From Karalla daura (lineage: Eukaryota > Chordata > Actinopteri > Chaetodontiformes > Leiognathidae): 64,000 bases of DNA. Position numbers and translations under genes: made by a program. Below are positions 1 through 11,700 of the stretch, in pieces. Under the pieces are notes generated by a model, which did no database searches, was not told where the DNA came from, and saw only the letters and a program-made list of their open reading frames with translations. The first letter of the stretch is position 1, and every line of letters starts with the position of its first letter. The stretch is taken from positions 19,504,497-19,568,496 of the forward strand of contig CM055188.1 in the NCBI GenBank assembly GCA_029224185.1, read 5' to 3'.

Positions 1-862
1 TGTGACTCATGTCATTTCTCAGTCAGATGTCCTTGGAATCTCCATGACAACCAGCGATGTGTACAGGACAGCGATGGCTGGTTCAGAGGTGGAGGCTGTT
101 CTCAAATCCTCACTGTTGAGATGCTGAGCTGCAAATGACTGGCTCCTTTCCAACATGGTCACCTAGCAACCATCAGTTAATCACATGAAGTTCCCTCCCG
201 AATACCCTCCGCACACCCCCAACCACTCAAAAACAACAGTAGTGATGCCTTGAAATGCCATTTATGTCATTTCATGATAGTGTTCTGACACTTGCAAAAG
301 ACTGTGTGCTTTGCATCTCAGAATCATTATTTGACTGTCATTTACTTAAATGCAGCCACTAGTTTTCTTATTTGTTGCATTTGACTCCTATATTTGAGAC
401 AGGCTATGTCAATTTGCGGCCTCTGTTGAGACAGCATGAAGAAGACCTGTGAGATATACATTTCTAACACTGGAGGTCTAATGGGACAACACAGTGGTGG
501 ATAGTGTTGTCTGTGAAGGTTCTCAGTCATCCAGGTCATGTTGGTTCACATGATAAACAAAAGCAGCTGGACTTCTGTCGGGTACTTCAAGGCATTTTAG
601 GTACTTTAACTTTTAAAAACCAGAAGAGTGCCACTCCAAATCAGAACTGAAGAAGCCTTCTGGATGAGAGACATGCATCTTCAAGTACCTAACGGCAGTC
701 AAGATGCTTTTGTTTTTGATCCTTGTCCAGCTAAGGGCTTTGCTGTGTGAAATTTGCATGTTCACCCCATACCTGCATTATTTCTCTGAACTTTGTCTTG
801 CAGTCAAAATACTGGTTGTTTAGATTGATTAGACACTAACTCAAGCATGATTGTAAGAATGA

Positions 863-863
<1 letters not shown>

Positions 864-925
<62 letters not shown>
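864..925. repeat. (TG)n(AG)n compound microsatellite
   Basis: About 18 TG units to position 900 are followed directly by about 12 GA units. It lies in the 5' flank, far from any exon. Confidence 0.95.
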
Positions 926-3900
926 TTAGTGCTTTGTGTGTGTGCCCACATCTGCCCACCATGTGGCTGAACTGAAACCATACATTGTTGAACAAACTCA
1001 TACACATTACAGATTGAACAATACTTAAGGCCTGGATGATGGGAAAGAATGTCTAATGTAATGGATTCTTATATTTATTTTGCTGGATTTGTATGAGTTG
1101 TGTTTGACAAAACAAACCAACAAATACAACTTAAAGACAAAATATAGACATAAAAATGTGTAGGAATTGGGTTTTTTTTCCCTCTGCTTTTGTCATGAAA
1201 TTTGTATTTATGCTCTTGCTGTTGATTTTTTGTTTTTTCCTTTGGTCTGTTTTTGTGAACTGTTGAATGTCAGAATAAACTATTTTCATTCAGAATTTAT
1301 TTATTAAGAAAATAAACTACAAATCCTTTAAAAAATAGAGCAAAAACTGTGTAATTTCTACTTGTAGCAATAAAAGTTCTCTTGCTTTGGACAGTTTTTA
1401 ATTTTTTCTTCTCATAATTGTCCTTTGACTATATCAATTGTGTAATGCCCATATTCCAATACTTTCATCTAAATGTTCAAAGGACAAATGAAATAGAGGA
1501 TACGGAGTGTTCTTATGAGAGGAATATATCACACTGATAAAAAAGTGAGAAGCTATTAAAGGGGAGCAACCAGTAAAGAAATTACAACAGGCAGTCCATT
1601 TGTTCAAAAATGGAGCACCTCTCTTATGGGGGAGCAGATGTCCTTGCCAAGAATCCTGCAGCCAAATCAAAAAAAGAAAAAGTCTTGTGGGTCTCAGATG
1701 GCAAAGGCATTTGAAAGTCCAGTAAAAGCATTTCTTTCAACTATTGACTTTGTTGTGATATTGGCAAGTCATTGAAAATATTAATCATCTTTTTAGATCT
1801 TTTAGGGTTATTTTTGAGGAAACTGACATTAGCTCATATAGTAACTAAACCTAATCAATGAAGCCATCAGGGAATGAATAATAAGTTCAATGATAGTGAA
1901 TATAAATAAATGAATTACTATGAACTGTTTTGAATTTTCTTTTCTTGTCTTTATGTCATGAAACATTAATAATAATTCAGTATCAAGAAAATCCTTGACT
2001 GTCTTCTCTGTCATAAAGCAGATCTCGACGTATTTTTCTTTTTTTATTGTTTACCATTCTTCTCCTGCCATAACTCTGTGCACAATGGTACAGGTGGCAC
2101 TTAACAGCTTTCCCTTAATGTCAGAGGAAGGGGATGCCAATGAGGTTTTTGCAAAGGCTCCTCCCACCACAGATGTAAAGTTAAATTTGGCCCAGGACCT
2201 CTGCAGCACGCACAGCAGGAAGCTCTGGAGCCCGCACAGCTGCTCATACTGCCACTCAAGCCCACACAAATATGCAGAGCATGTCTTACCTGCACTTATG
2301 CAGTGTTTCACCTTTAATTAAGCAGTTTTGGAGGACACATTTGTATCTACTCAAATATAGCTGAGAAAAATTGAAAAGTCATATTAATTATGATCAGAAT
2401 TTTAAGGAAACCCAAGAATGAATGGAAGAGAAGGAGGTGATGTAAGAGTCTAGAAATAAAGGGTTTCATCGTAACATAACATAACATATCCCCACTACTA
2501 GTGTTGACTTAATCACTGTTATTATACTCCACTGCAATAACCATCTTGTGCAATGACCCACTCCTACCTCAAGTGATCCCACTGAGTCTGCATGCTTGGT
2601 GTGGCATGTTCATGCACTTGGAAAATGGTGCAGCCACTGATCTTACTAACTGACTTACTGTGCATGTCAGTGTACATACTAATCCTGCATAGGCTAAAAC
2701 ACTTACACTTTAGATTTTTAACTATTGTGCAACAGCCCAGTGACAAAGAGTCCCATGTGTTTCTCTTCAAGCTAAGCTGTCACAATCCAATTAACAGACA
2801 TTTGTGTTGTGTTTGACTTTGTGCGCACTGAAAATTTGCAATACACCACTGATTTCTGCTATTTTCGTTTATCACATTATTGTTGTATCAAGCTTAATTT
2901 AGACATTTTAATCACTAATTACATTAACAACTAAATCTGCAATTTCAAGTATACATTTTAATCAAAGCGGTGTTGATACAGCTATGAATGTCAGAATATA
3001 TAATAAAACATTTCAAAATGTATACAGGATGATCAGGGCAACCATGCAGGTTAGAAAGAAATGAGTGAAAGTGAAAGTGAAGCTGGGACTCTTCTGTCCA
3101 AGCTGGGCCTAATGGATTACCCATAGTTAAAGCAGCTTATGGAACACACTCTGCAGGTTAAATAGGTGAGTTCAAACCACTGGCTCCTTGGCCATTGTCC
3201 TCCTTCAGCAGGATTAGTTCAATCAGTGAATAAGTAGCAGCCATTTGCAAAAACTACTCATATCTGTCTTCACAAATTGAACACCTGGCCTATAATTGGG
3301 TTTTATGTGTGCTCTGGCATATTGATTATGCTGTAACCAAGGCGATGTGGTGAAGAGATCCCTCCCCTTTGTGCACAGTGTTTATGAGGAGGAGCCCAGC
3401 TGAATACATCTGGGCATTAGTTCTGTTTCCTATACATATACTGTTGTGATACTTTTAAAACTAAAACATATTGTCATGCTGTTTCCCATGCAATGTCTAA
3501 CTGAACGCAAGATGCTGCACAGAATGTGAAACTTATTTTTCATATGCTGGTAACAAGTTATGGCACAAAATCACAAGGCCTAATTAGAATATCTCTGCAG
3601 CTGGTCTAATCAGATGATTTCCACTGGGAATATGCAGGCCATTATACCAGCATAATTATCTTTTATTTTTAGTGAGGTAGATCTCTACCTTAAACTCGGG
3701 TGCTGTACCAATACCTGTTGTCTTGCAGGCAAGAAAGGAGGTGGGACATATATTTTGTGAGATAACATTAGCATGGTTATCAACTAAATGCCTGCAGGTG
3801 CATATGAAATGAGGCACGCAAAAATTTGTTGACCTTATCTCATAGTTCAACTCTTTATGCTCTACTATCCCACTTTGTGCACCTGCTGGCACGAGAAGTG

Positions 3901-5178
3901 CAACCCAGCTTTTTTGCAGGGTGTCTTGGGGGAGTCTAACAACATGGTGGCAATTGTCTTGCCTGTGCTGGCTTCCAGGGGGTAATCTGCGTAAACTTAG
4001 GAATGGTAAACCTCTTAAGCTTTGACTCAACTACTGACACGACTCCACAGGCATGGGATGTCATAAATAGATTACGTGACATCACATCCTTGTTAGAGCA
4101 AAAGCAGGCAGACCGAGGGAGGACAATGGAGTGTTGTTTGTTAGACCTTGTATTTGCACTAAACTGGAAGGCCATGTGCCCACTAGAGTTTTTATACATG
4201 TTCACTAGTTTTCAAGTTCTGTTCTCCAGTTGCACATGTTTCACATTGACACAGAGAAATCCATGACTCGTTGTTCCAGTTGTCACAGCTCCAAAACTGA
4301 ACTATAAAATAGAGCAAAATTGTGCAAACTATCCTCGTATGAATGTGTGATTGCCAAAGTTAAGAGAAGTTTTGTCAGTATCCTACATTTAGCTTGAAAT
4401 CACTAATAAGCCATTATCTATGGTTCATGCTCCCTCTGGTATCGTGTCTTCAGTGGTTCACTGTCCCAGATCCAGATCTGCAGTAAGAGTAACAGAGCGC
4501 TCCATCTCTGCCTTTAATGAAATGTAATAATCTCTGACAGGAAATCAAGAAATAATGAGGAATAACAAAAACACAGGAGACTCTTTGTTCCTAATGTGTT
4601 CAGCTCTGCTCTGAAATTTCTGATGAATGCAAAGATTAGTGTGCAGGCAGGGCCCACACAGAGGAGCATCAGAGGCTCAGACAAGAAAACTACCAACCAT
4701 TGTGCCCACACATCGCTGCTCAGGGAAGGCCTGAATGTGCACACGAGAATACTGACTCTCACACATGCACGATGATGAATCTCACAATCTGTGCACCCAC
4801 ACAAATGGTCGCTGTGTTTTTGTCAAGCCTCTGTCTCCAGTGCATAGCATTACCTATCATGCCACTGCAGATGCTATATTAATTATTTTGTTAGTCATTT
4901 GTTAATTGTAATAGAGGAAAAATTTAACAGCGCTGTGTCTCCAAGTCAGCTGCAAGTCAGACTACCAAGTGCAATGAATCAGCTCTCCCTCCCACTAAAC
5001 TTTTGCTCTTGTTCACGGTCCTTACAGGATGCTAAGAGAAATCTGTCTAAATGCCCATCCCATCTCCTGATCTCAGTGATTCGTGTTGATGCTCTATGAT
5101 GTTTATTGTGAAAAGAAAAAAAGCTGTATGTTTACTAATCCTGCCTGATATCAGACCTGCTGCTATCTACAAACAAAG

Positions 5179-5208
5179 CATGTGTGTGTGTATATATATA
5201 TCTGTATA

Positions 5209-5245
<37 letters not shown>

Positions 5246-5284
5246 GAGAGAGAGATAGAGAGAGAGAGAAAGAGAGAGATAGAG
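5179..5284. repeat. Compound (TG)n/(TA)n/(GA)n microsatellite
   Basis: Successive TG, TA, TG, TA and interrupted GA blocks. Short open frames on both strands here are only translations of the repeat. Confidence 0.9.
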
Positions 5285-5425
5285 TACCACCCATTTCTTT
5301 CTCTCTGCTAGCCATTCGTCTGTACACTGTATCCATGACAACCAAGTACTCTATGATCTGTATTCAAGTTGACTAAATGTCATATCTAACCAGTGTGTTT
5401 TTGCACAAGCATCTATACGCTGATA

Positions 5426-5690
5426 ACAGTGGTTAGTGCTGTTACCTCACAGCAAGAAACGCTTTTTCCTGGCCTTTCTGTGTGGACACGTGTGTTTCAC
5501 ATTCTGTGTCTGTGTGTGCTTGGGATTCAGTTCCAGGTTCTCTGGTTTCCTCCTATTGTCCAAAAACATGTATTATGGTCGTCTATAGTTGAGTGACCCT
5601 ACATTGTTCCTAGATGTGAGTGTGAGAGTGAATGGCAAGTGTGTCCTGTGCTGGACTGAAGACCTGGTGGTTCTTCCTTATTGTGTCAGG
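5426..5690 (+). repeat. Degenerate fish interspersed repeat, copy 1
   Basis: It has the order of motifs seen in a very common teleost repeat: GGTTAGTGCTGTTACCTCAC, then TTTCTGTGTGGA, GTTTCCTCCTATTGTCCAAAAACATG, and a TGAGTGTGAGAGTGAATGG block. Related copies in this window lie near 17370, 22425 (minus), 39795 (minus) and 41215. I do not assign a family name from sequence alone. Confidence 0.6.
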
Positions 5691-6917
5691 CCTGGATTTT
5701 CAACACCAGTAGTAGGTATTTAAATATCAATTAGTGCAGTTTTTTCACAATAGTCAACAGCATTGCAATTTGTATCAATTTAAATCTTAAGGACCTCGCT
5801 CAGAAATGCAGATGTGGAATGAGAAATTGAAGTGTCGAAGTTTTATGTTAATAGCCACTTGTGAAGCCCCATTTACTCCACTCTCATTGTCTCTTTAGAT
5901 TCTGTAGTTAAGAAACCAATTCAGCAGCTCACAAGTAGCTTTCCTTAATGCTGCCAAGACCATTTTAGAGATGGTTATAGAGCTGTCTCCCTGTGTTTCT
6001 CTCATTCAATTTGCACATATGAGTAATCCTAAATAACAAAGCTTTTGCAAATTTTCATATCCACATACTATATGTGTCTACGTCCATGGCAATATTTGAG
6101 AAAAAATAAACCTAAAAAGTATCTTATACATGTCACAAGAAAATTTGTATTTAGTTAACACAATTAACAACTCAATGCAAATACACTATATCACTCTGAA
6201 AAAAAAATATTTCCAAAGCCTCCATTTCAAACTTAATGGATACAAGAACTGCACTGTGTGAAGACCTTGCAGTGTATAGCCAAATGAAAATAAGAGAGAA
6301 ATAAAAAAAACAGAGTAAGTAAAAAAAAAATCACAAGCTTGCTTTCTTCACAAACCTAGGAATGTGACTGCCTGAGGCTGAATCAGTGTTTCTGACAGGA
6401 GGATGCACACACAACTGCTGTCTTTATTTTGTCTCTTTTCACACTCTGACATGCACAGCATGACCCCCTCTTAGTGAGGAGTTGTGTGTGTCTCTGTTTC
6501 TGACACCACATACATGAAATAATGTGGACATTGACACAAAAAAAACCCTCCAGTCACATGGGTTTGATCTTTCAGAGACATGTTCAGGACAGTCCACAAC
6601 ATGTGACACATCTGAAGGAGTTATTTGTACTTAAGAATGAACTGACATGCTTCATATGATCTTAGATAAATCATGAATTTCTACTCCTTCTTCTATTATT
6701 GCAGAAGTGATTAAGAACCAAGAAGTTGAAGTGACTGTGTCACTGGGTGTGGACACAGTGATAATCAAAACACATCATCACTGTCTCTGTTTTGCTGAAG
6801 TTGTCCGGAAGTTGTTCTTTTTGCAGGCACTGGATCACAAACCATTGCATTGGTGCAAATTTGAGGGTGACTTGGTTTGGTCTAAAACATGTATACTAAA
6901 CATTTTTGCTCTGTGAG

Positions 6918-7064
<147 letters not shown>

Positions 7065-7237
7065 GTGTTGTTGTTGATATTAATCCTCGTAGTAATAGTA
7101 AAACCATTAATTAAAAGACTAGGCTTTCGTCAACTCAACACTGCCTCTCTGAGTATTTGAGTATCAGTAACCCTAACACATACTGCAGGTGTTTGACCGC
7201 CATGAAGAACTCCATTACCCATGTTGCAGCACTGCAG

Positions 7238-7245
7238 TATAAATA
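7238..7245 (+). promoter_or_regulatory. itpr1: TATA box of the probable itpr1 promoter
   Basis: TATAAATA in the sequence GCAGTATAAATAGAAC, followed by a GC-richer stretch. A start site about 30 bp downstream (near 7268) would give a first exon that ends at a good donor at 7481. No transcript evidence is available here. Confidence 0.55.
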
Positions 7246-7267
7246 GAACAGAAAGGGGCGTTCCCGG

Positions 7268-7481
7268 TATGACATGTGGAGGAGGTAAGAAGGGGATTGT
7301 TGCCGAGGACGCGTTCAGCTGTCAGAGATAACACCGCTCTGCTCGGGACTTTCACCGCCATGGACTTAAGCGAGGATCGCACTGTGGAAATTAGCCTGCG
7401 CTGACCCACATCCTCCTGCTTCGACTGCTCTCTCTTCATCTCTGTCTCTTTCTCTCTGACGTATTCTTCCACCTCGGCCAG
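7268..7481 (+). other. itpr1: Probable noncoding first exon (5' UTR) of itpr1
   Basis: This is the stretch between the TATA box and a donor CCAG/GTAAAT at 7481-7482, the first good donor upstream of the coding start exon. The start at 7268 is inferred from TATA spacing. Spliced to 8660 it places GAAAC directly before the ATG at 8665. It contains a short upstream ORF (7360-7404). Other or additional 5' exons are possible. Confidence 0.5.
7360..7404 (+). CDS. Upstream ORF in the itpr1 leader, 14 codons
   Basis: ATG in the context CACCGCCATGG, a near-ideal Kozak sequence, opens a frame of 14 codons (MDLSEDRTVEISLR) ending with TGA at 7402. It lies wholly inside the inferred first exon, so scanning ribosomes would meet it before the main ATG, which has a weaker context (GAAACATGT). 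If the exon is right, translation of itpr1 mRNA would depend on leaky scanning or reinitiation. Confidence 0.4.
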   Translation: MDLSEDRTVEISLR

Positions 7482-7942
7482 GTAAATTCCTCCTCCATTT
7501 GTGGTTTTCATTTTCTTCTCAGAGCTCTCCGTGGAGCCAGAGCTCCATGCTGCATCCCCGTGTCGAAGAGGAGATGAGCTGTGCTGACATTTAATCCAGT
7601 AAGCACAGGCTTGGTGTCCCATTTGGCCTCAAATGTGTTTTAAAATGTTCAGATTAACCTGTTACATGTATGCTGTTGGCTGCACAGAAGGAAGGAACAA
7701 ACTTTGTGTGCTGTGGGTCACAGTTGAAGTGATGTGTTGCATCCACAACTGGTTAAATGGTGAAATATCACCTGTGTTCATTTGTATTACAGAAGTTAAT
7801 GCAAATTAAAATAGAGCGATGCTATGTTTTGTGCTTTAAGACATTATTTGTTTGCTGTTTTGGTGCAGTACACTTGGAGTTTGCCAAAATTTAAGATAAA
7901 ATTGTAAAGTAATAGCTTAGGTGGAGCAAGAACTTATTGTTG

Positions 7943-7985
7943 TGTAAAAAAAACAAAAACAACAACAACAACAACAACAACAAAA
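7943..7985. repeat. (AAC)n microsatellite
   Basis: An A-rich lead-in is followed by about nine AAC units, inside the intron between the noncoding exon and coding exon 1. Confidence 0.9.
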
Positions 7986-8659
7986 CACAAGCCATGATGC
8001 TGACCATGTACTGTAAACCCTGCATGATGTGTTGGTTTACTGCCTGCCCGGAAGCAGGCTGAACTGTGGTGACCTATATTGAGGATGGACATGTAACTAT
8101 AGGTATAAGATGGCTAACAATAGCACAGGGCACAAACTTAATTTCCACTCCTTGGAAGGAAATTTTCAGTCTGTCATTTTTCAAAGAATGTCCAACTGCA
8201 ACAAGACGCAAAGTTGTAAAAACATTTACAATCCATCACCGTGGGACGTGGTACATCTCTGGAATGTTAATTCTTAAATCGAATTACCCACAATTACTCA
8301 GTGTTTTACAATAGATGTGTCCAGGTTCATCTTGACAGTATATATGTGTTCTGTGAAGTGTGTTTTTCTTCTTTGTGCCACACAAGCTAAATCATTGTCA
8401 TAAAAGTAAATTTGGATGAGCAAATTGTGATTGCAGGTTTTTTATATCTTAAGCTTAAGTTGACACATGTTTTCAGGATCATGGAGGTTTAACAAGCAAG
8501 CTATGAGTGTTCTGACTTTAGGATTGAAGGAACACCAATACTGTCATTGGTAAACTATCCATTTTCTCTGTTTGGCTGAATATGTGGTAGTGATGGTCTG
8601 GATTGAGCCCCCTCTGTGTCCTGACTGCCTCCAACAGTATTGGTGTTGATGTTTTGCAG

Positions 8660-8756
8660 GAAACATGTCGGACAAGATGTCTAGTTTCCTCCATATTGGG
8701 GACATTTGCTCCCTGTATGCAGAGGGCACCACCAGTGGATTTATCAGCACTTTAGG
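8660..8756 (+). CDS. itpr1: itpr1 coding exon 1 (start codon at 8665)
   Basis: Acceptor TTTTGCAG at 8659, then GAAAC and the ATG. It encodes residues 1-31, starting [20 protein letters not shown] as in mammalian ITPR1, and begins the suppressor domain. Donor GG/GTAAGT follows 8756. Confidence 0.95.
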
Positions 8757-11700
8757 GTAAGTTTGTTTGACCCTTCCACTTCCTCCACTTACCTCATGCT
8801 GCTGAACTGCAGGTGGCCTTGCACCAGACAGTATTGTCCACACTTTTTTTCTTCATTATTTCCAGTGACTACCTGCAGTTGTCAGGTTTTAGTGAAACAA
8901 AAACAAGGTTTCAGAGTGGTGAGCGTTACATGTAGAGACCAGGACTGTGCATCAATAAATAACAATAAAGCATTTATTTTTAGTAAGTACAGGATTCTAC
9001 TTGCTCTGCTTTATTTTTTTGACCCATCTCTTGTTTATTTTGTAAAAATGTCTTGTTCAATGCAGTTACTACAGTAGCTCTGTACAATAGTATTTGCTAT
9101 TTGATGTTAGCCCTCAAACGTGCACTTCTCTTCATCTGTTTCTTTCTTTGTGTTTGCTTTAATCATGAATGGGGCAAAGCAATCAATGTAACTGTGTCTG
9201 CCAAATGTACATATGTTCTCAAGAATGATGCAAGCTGACTTTAGAGGAAGGGGTTCATGCATTAGTTATAGTTCCCCTTTTATTTTCTGTGATATGGTGT
9301 GCTCAGCTTGCCCTAAAATTACTCTGCCTCTTTCTGTTTCACGCTGGGCACTGCTTATTTAAGTGCTTGACGTCCTCCCTCCTCCCTAATTGTAGGCAAC
9401 GAGTTGAAAGTGCATCTCATTATGTGGAAATTAAGCAAACCTTGAAACACAGTTGACAGTCAGAATAGAGGGCTAGAGGACTACTCCAGCTGGCATTTAT
9501 TTTCTTGAATCAACCTTGTTTCTTTCTTCTTATTTTCATTGTTGTGGTCCCCCCACCCCAAGGTGAACAGAGATGCAGCATCTGTGTTGTCCTCTCCTCC
9601 TAGGGGTCAGCTGTTTTCTTCCTCCTCTGACTGTCACAGTCACCCCCCTCCAACCCTCAAAAACCATACTCTTTCACAGTTTAGACTTGTGCGTCACCAG
9701 CCATGGCAACTAATGTGTGAAACAGCTTTGAAGACGGTAACCATGATGGAGCTCATTTGTCAAATTTCCCATCTCATATTGTTATGTCTGGCAATCATTC
9801 TTCCTGTTTACCTGCGGCTGCAAGAACTCCCTTTAAAGACAAGAGCATAGGGGACGGAGCTATAAATAGCATTATTGCATTAGATGATGCTCCGCTGTCT
9901 GTGTACCGACTTTGACCCCTGATAGACAGCTGTAAGCACTGGGACAGTGCCGCACTCGGACCTGATGCTGGAAGACTGGGATGCGACTGTGAGGCGCCGT
10001 CCCAGAATGCGTTAGGAAGTGTCCTCTTGACCTTGGACTCAGATTTCCCCCAAGACTCCCTGTTCGTGTTGGACACTCTCCCAGCAGTCCATCAGCGTGA
10101 TCAAGGCTATAACTCTGCTTGCCTGTAGAGGCGATCCTCACACTGTGTGCCCCCTCCTTCGTTATGACGGTGCTCCTGCAGTGCCGCGTGGACTGTGTGA
10201 GCTATAAAAAGGTGTAAACTGACTGGAACGGCTACAGCATCCTACTGAAGTGTTGTATTTGTGCTGAGCTACTATCTGATAGTATTCTTAGTAGGTTGCC
10301 AAGAATCCTTAGGTAAGATTTTGCCGCTAAGTTAAACAAGCATTTTAACAGCATGTTCAGTTTTAGTATTTGCTCAAATTCCAAGACAACGTGGATTAAT
10401 GGTGCTACTGATTCTCCACGGGAGCTTCAGTTTCTGTTGTTGTTTACATGAAAAGTGAAACAGAAATCTTATCACTTTTGAGCAATCAATAACATAAATC
10501 TCTATCAACCATTGGTTGATACATTTTCATTGTAAGTGTATCTCAAGCAAACTAGAGAAAACTGTTCGGACAAATCACCTTTTTAAGTGTTGTGGATTAT
10601 ATTATATCAGAGGAAATTGTTTATGCTTGTATTAAGATCTCGGCGATGCATTGAGCGTATTCGTTGTTGTTTGTACAGTGACAAGAATATGTGTTTTTAT
10701 CTTCTTATTCTTATATCATCCATTTACCGGCCCTTCTGTTGAAAGTAAATATATATATATATCTTGTTTTCAACTAGCATGCATGATCAATCTTCAATCC
10801 TGCATTTATGTTATAATGTCCTTGGAGTTCCTGCTCATTTACTTTGCAGCGACAGAACAGCTGTTCTGACTACAGACTGTAATTCTGCATTTTTTGCTGA
10901 CTAGCTTCTCCAGCCACAAAGTGAAGAGGGTTGCATCCAGAGACATGTCACTGTTCTCGTTCTTATTACTGGCTATGAATGTTTTCTGCAACATATTGTT
11001 ACAAGCTTTAACCATAAAATGTCATATTTTATATATACATTTCTAAAACTGGACAAAGCTCTGACCAGCATGCAGAGCAACACACACCAGTGGTGGCATG
11101 TGGTCTGTGATGGTTCAGTGCATTCTGGTTTTTGGTTTTCTCCCTTTTATATCACAAGAGAATAGCAGAGCAGTCTTTTCTGTAGTCTCTGGACTAATTT
11201 ACTGTACAAAATTTAGACTTGATATGACAAAAAATGCACAGCTCTAAAGGATTGGTTTTTCTTTTAAATAAACAACCAGTAGACAGGAAAAAAATATCCT
11301 TGAGCTAGAGCATGTAAACCATTTACCCCATGTCAAATAGCAGGCAGTCTTCCACCTCACTGCTGCTGTCAGTGTGCGATAACTCTCCCTACCACCGTGG
11401 GACTGGTGTAGCACTATTGATCCGTTTGCTCATGTAAGGAAAAATAACAGCTCTGACTGTATTGAGGTTTAGACTCTATTTAAGTTGCTTGTGCTCTAGT
11501 GACCAACTCATCATAATTGTTGCTGTGTCTGCAGACTTGTGGATGACCGCTGTGTGGTGCAGCCAGACACAGGCGATCTCAACAACCCGCCCAAGAAATT
11601 CAGAGGTAAGGCCTCAATATAATCCTCGTCTTATTTCATGACACATTTAGGTCAATGCTGCATGGTGTGTCAAGATTATTCAAAGTTTTTGGAGTTATTG

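Larger units (their letters stand above)
1..6900. other. 5' flanking / intergenic DNA without a supported gene
   Basis: AT-rich DNA upstream of the itpr1 promoter. It holds microsatellites (about 864-925 and 5179-5284), fragments of a fish interspersed repeat (about 745-775 and 5426-5690) and short open frames with no recognisable protein. The 2085-2290 stretch is open on both strands but shows no convincing exon structure. I see no RNA gene. Confidence 0.6.

Noticed and set aside
2051..2311. Possible coding exon on the minus strand (GLEWQYEQLCGLQSFLLCVL...)
   Set aside because: The stretch is open on both strands, has no convincing acceptor-donor pair and matches no protein I recognise. It could be a conserved noncoding element instead.
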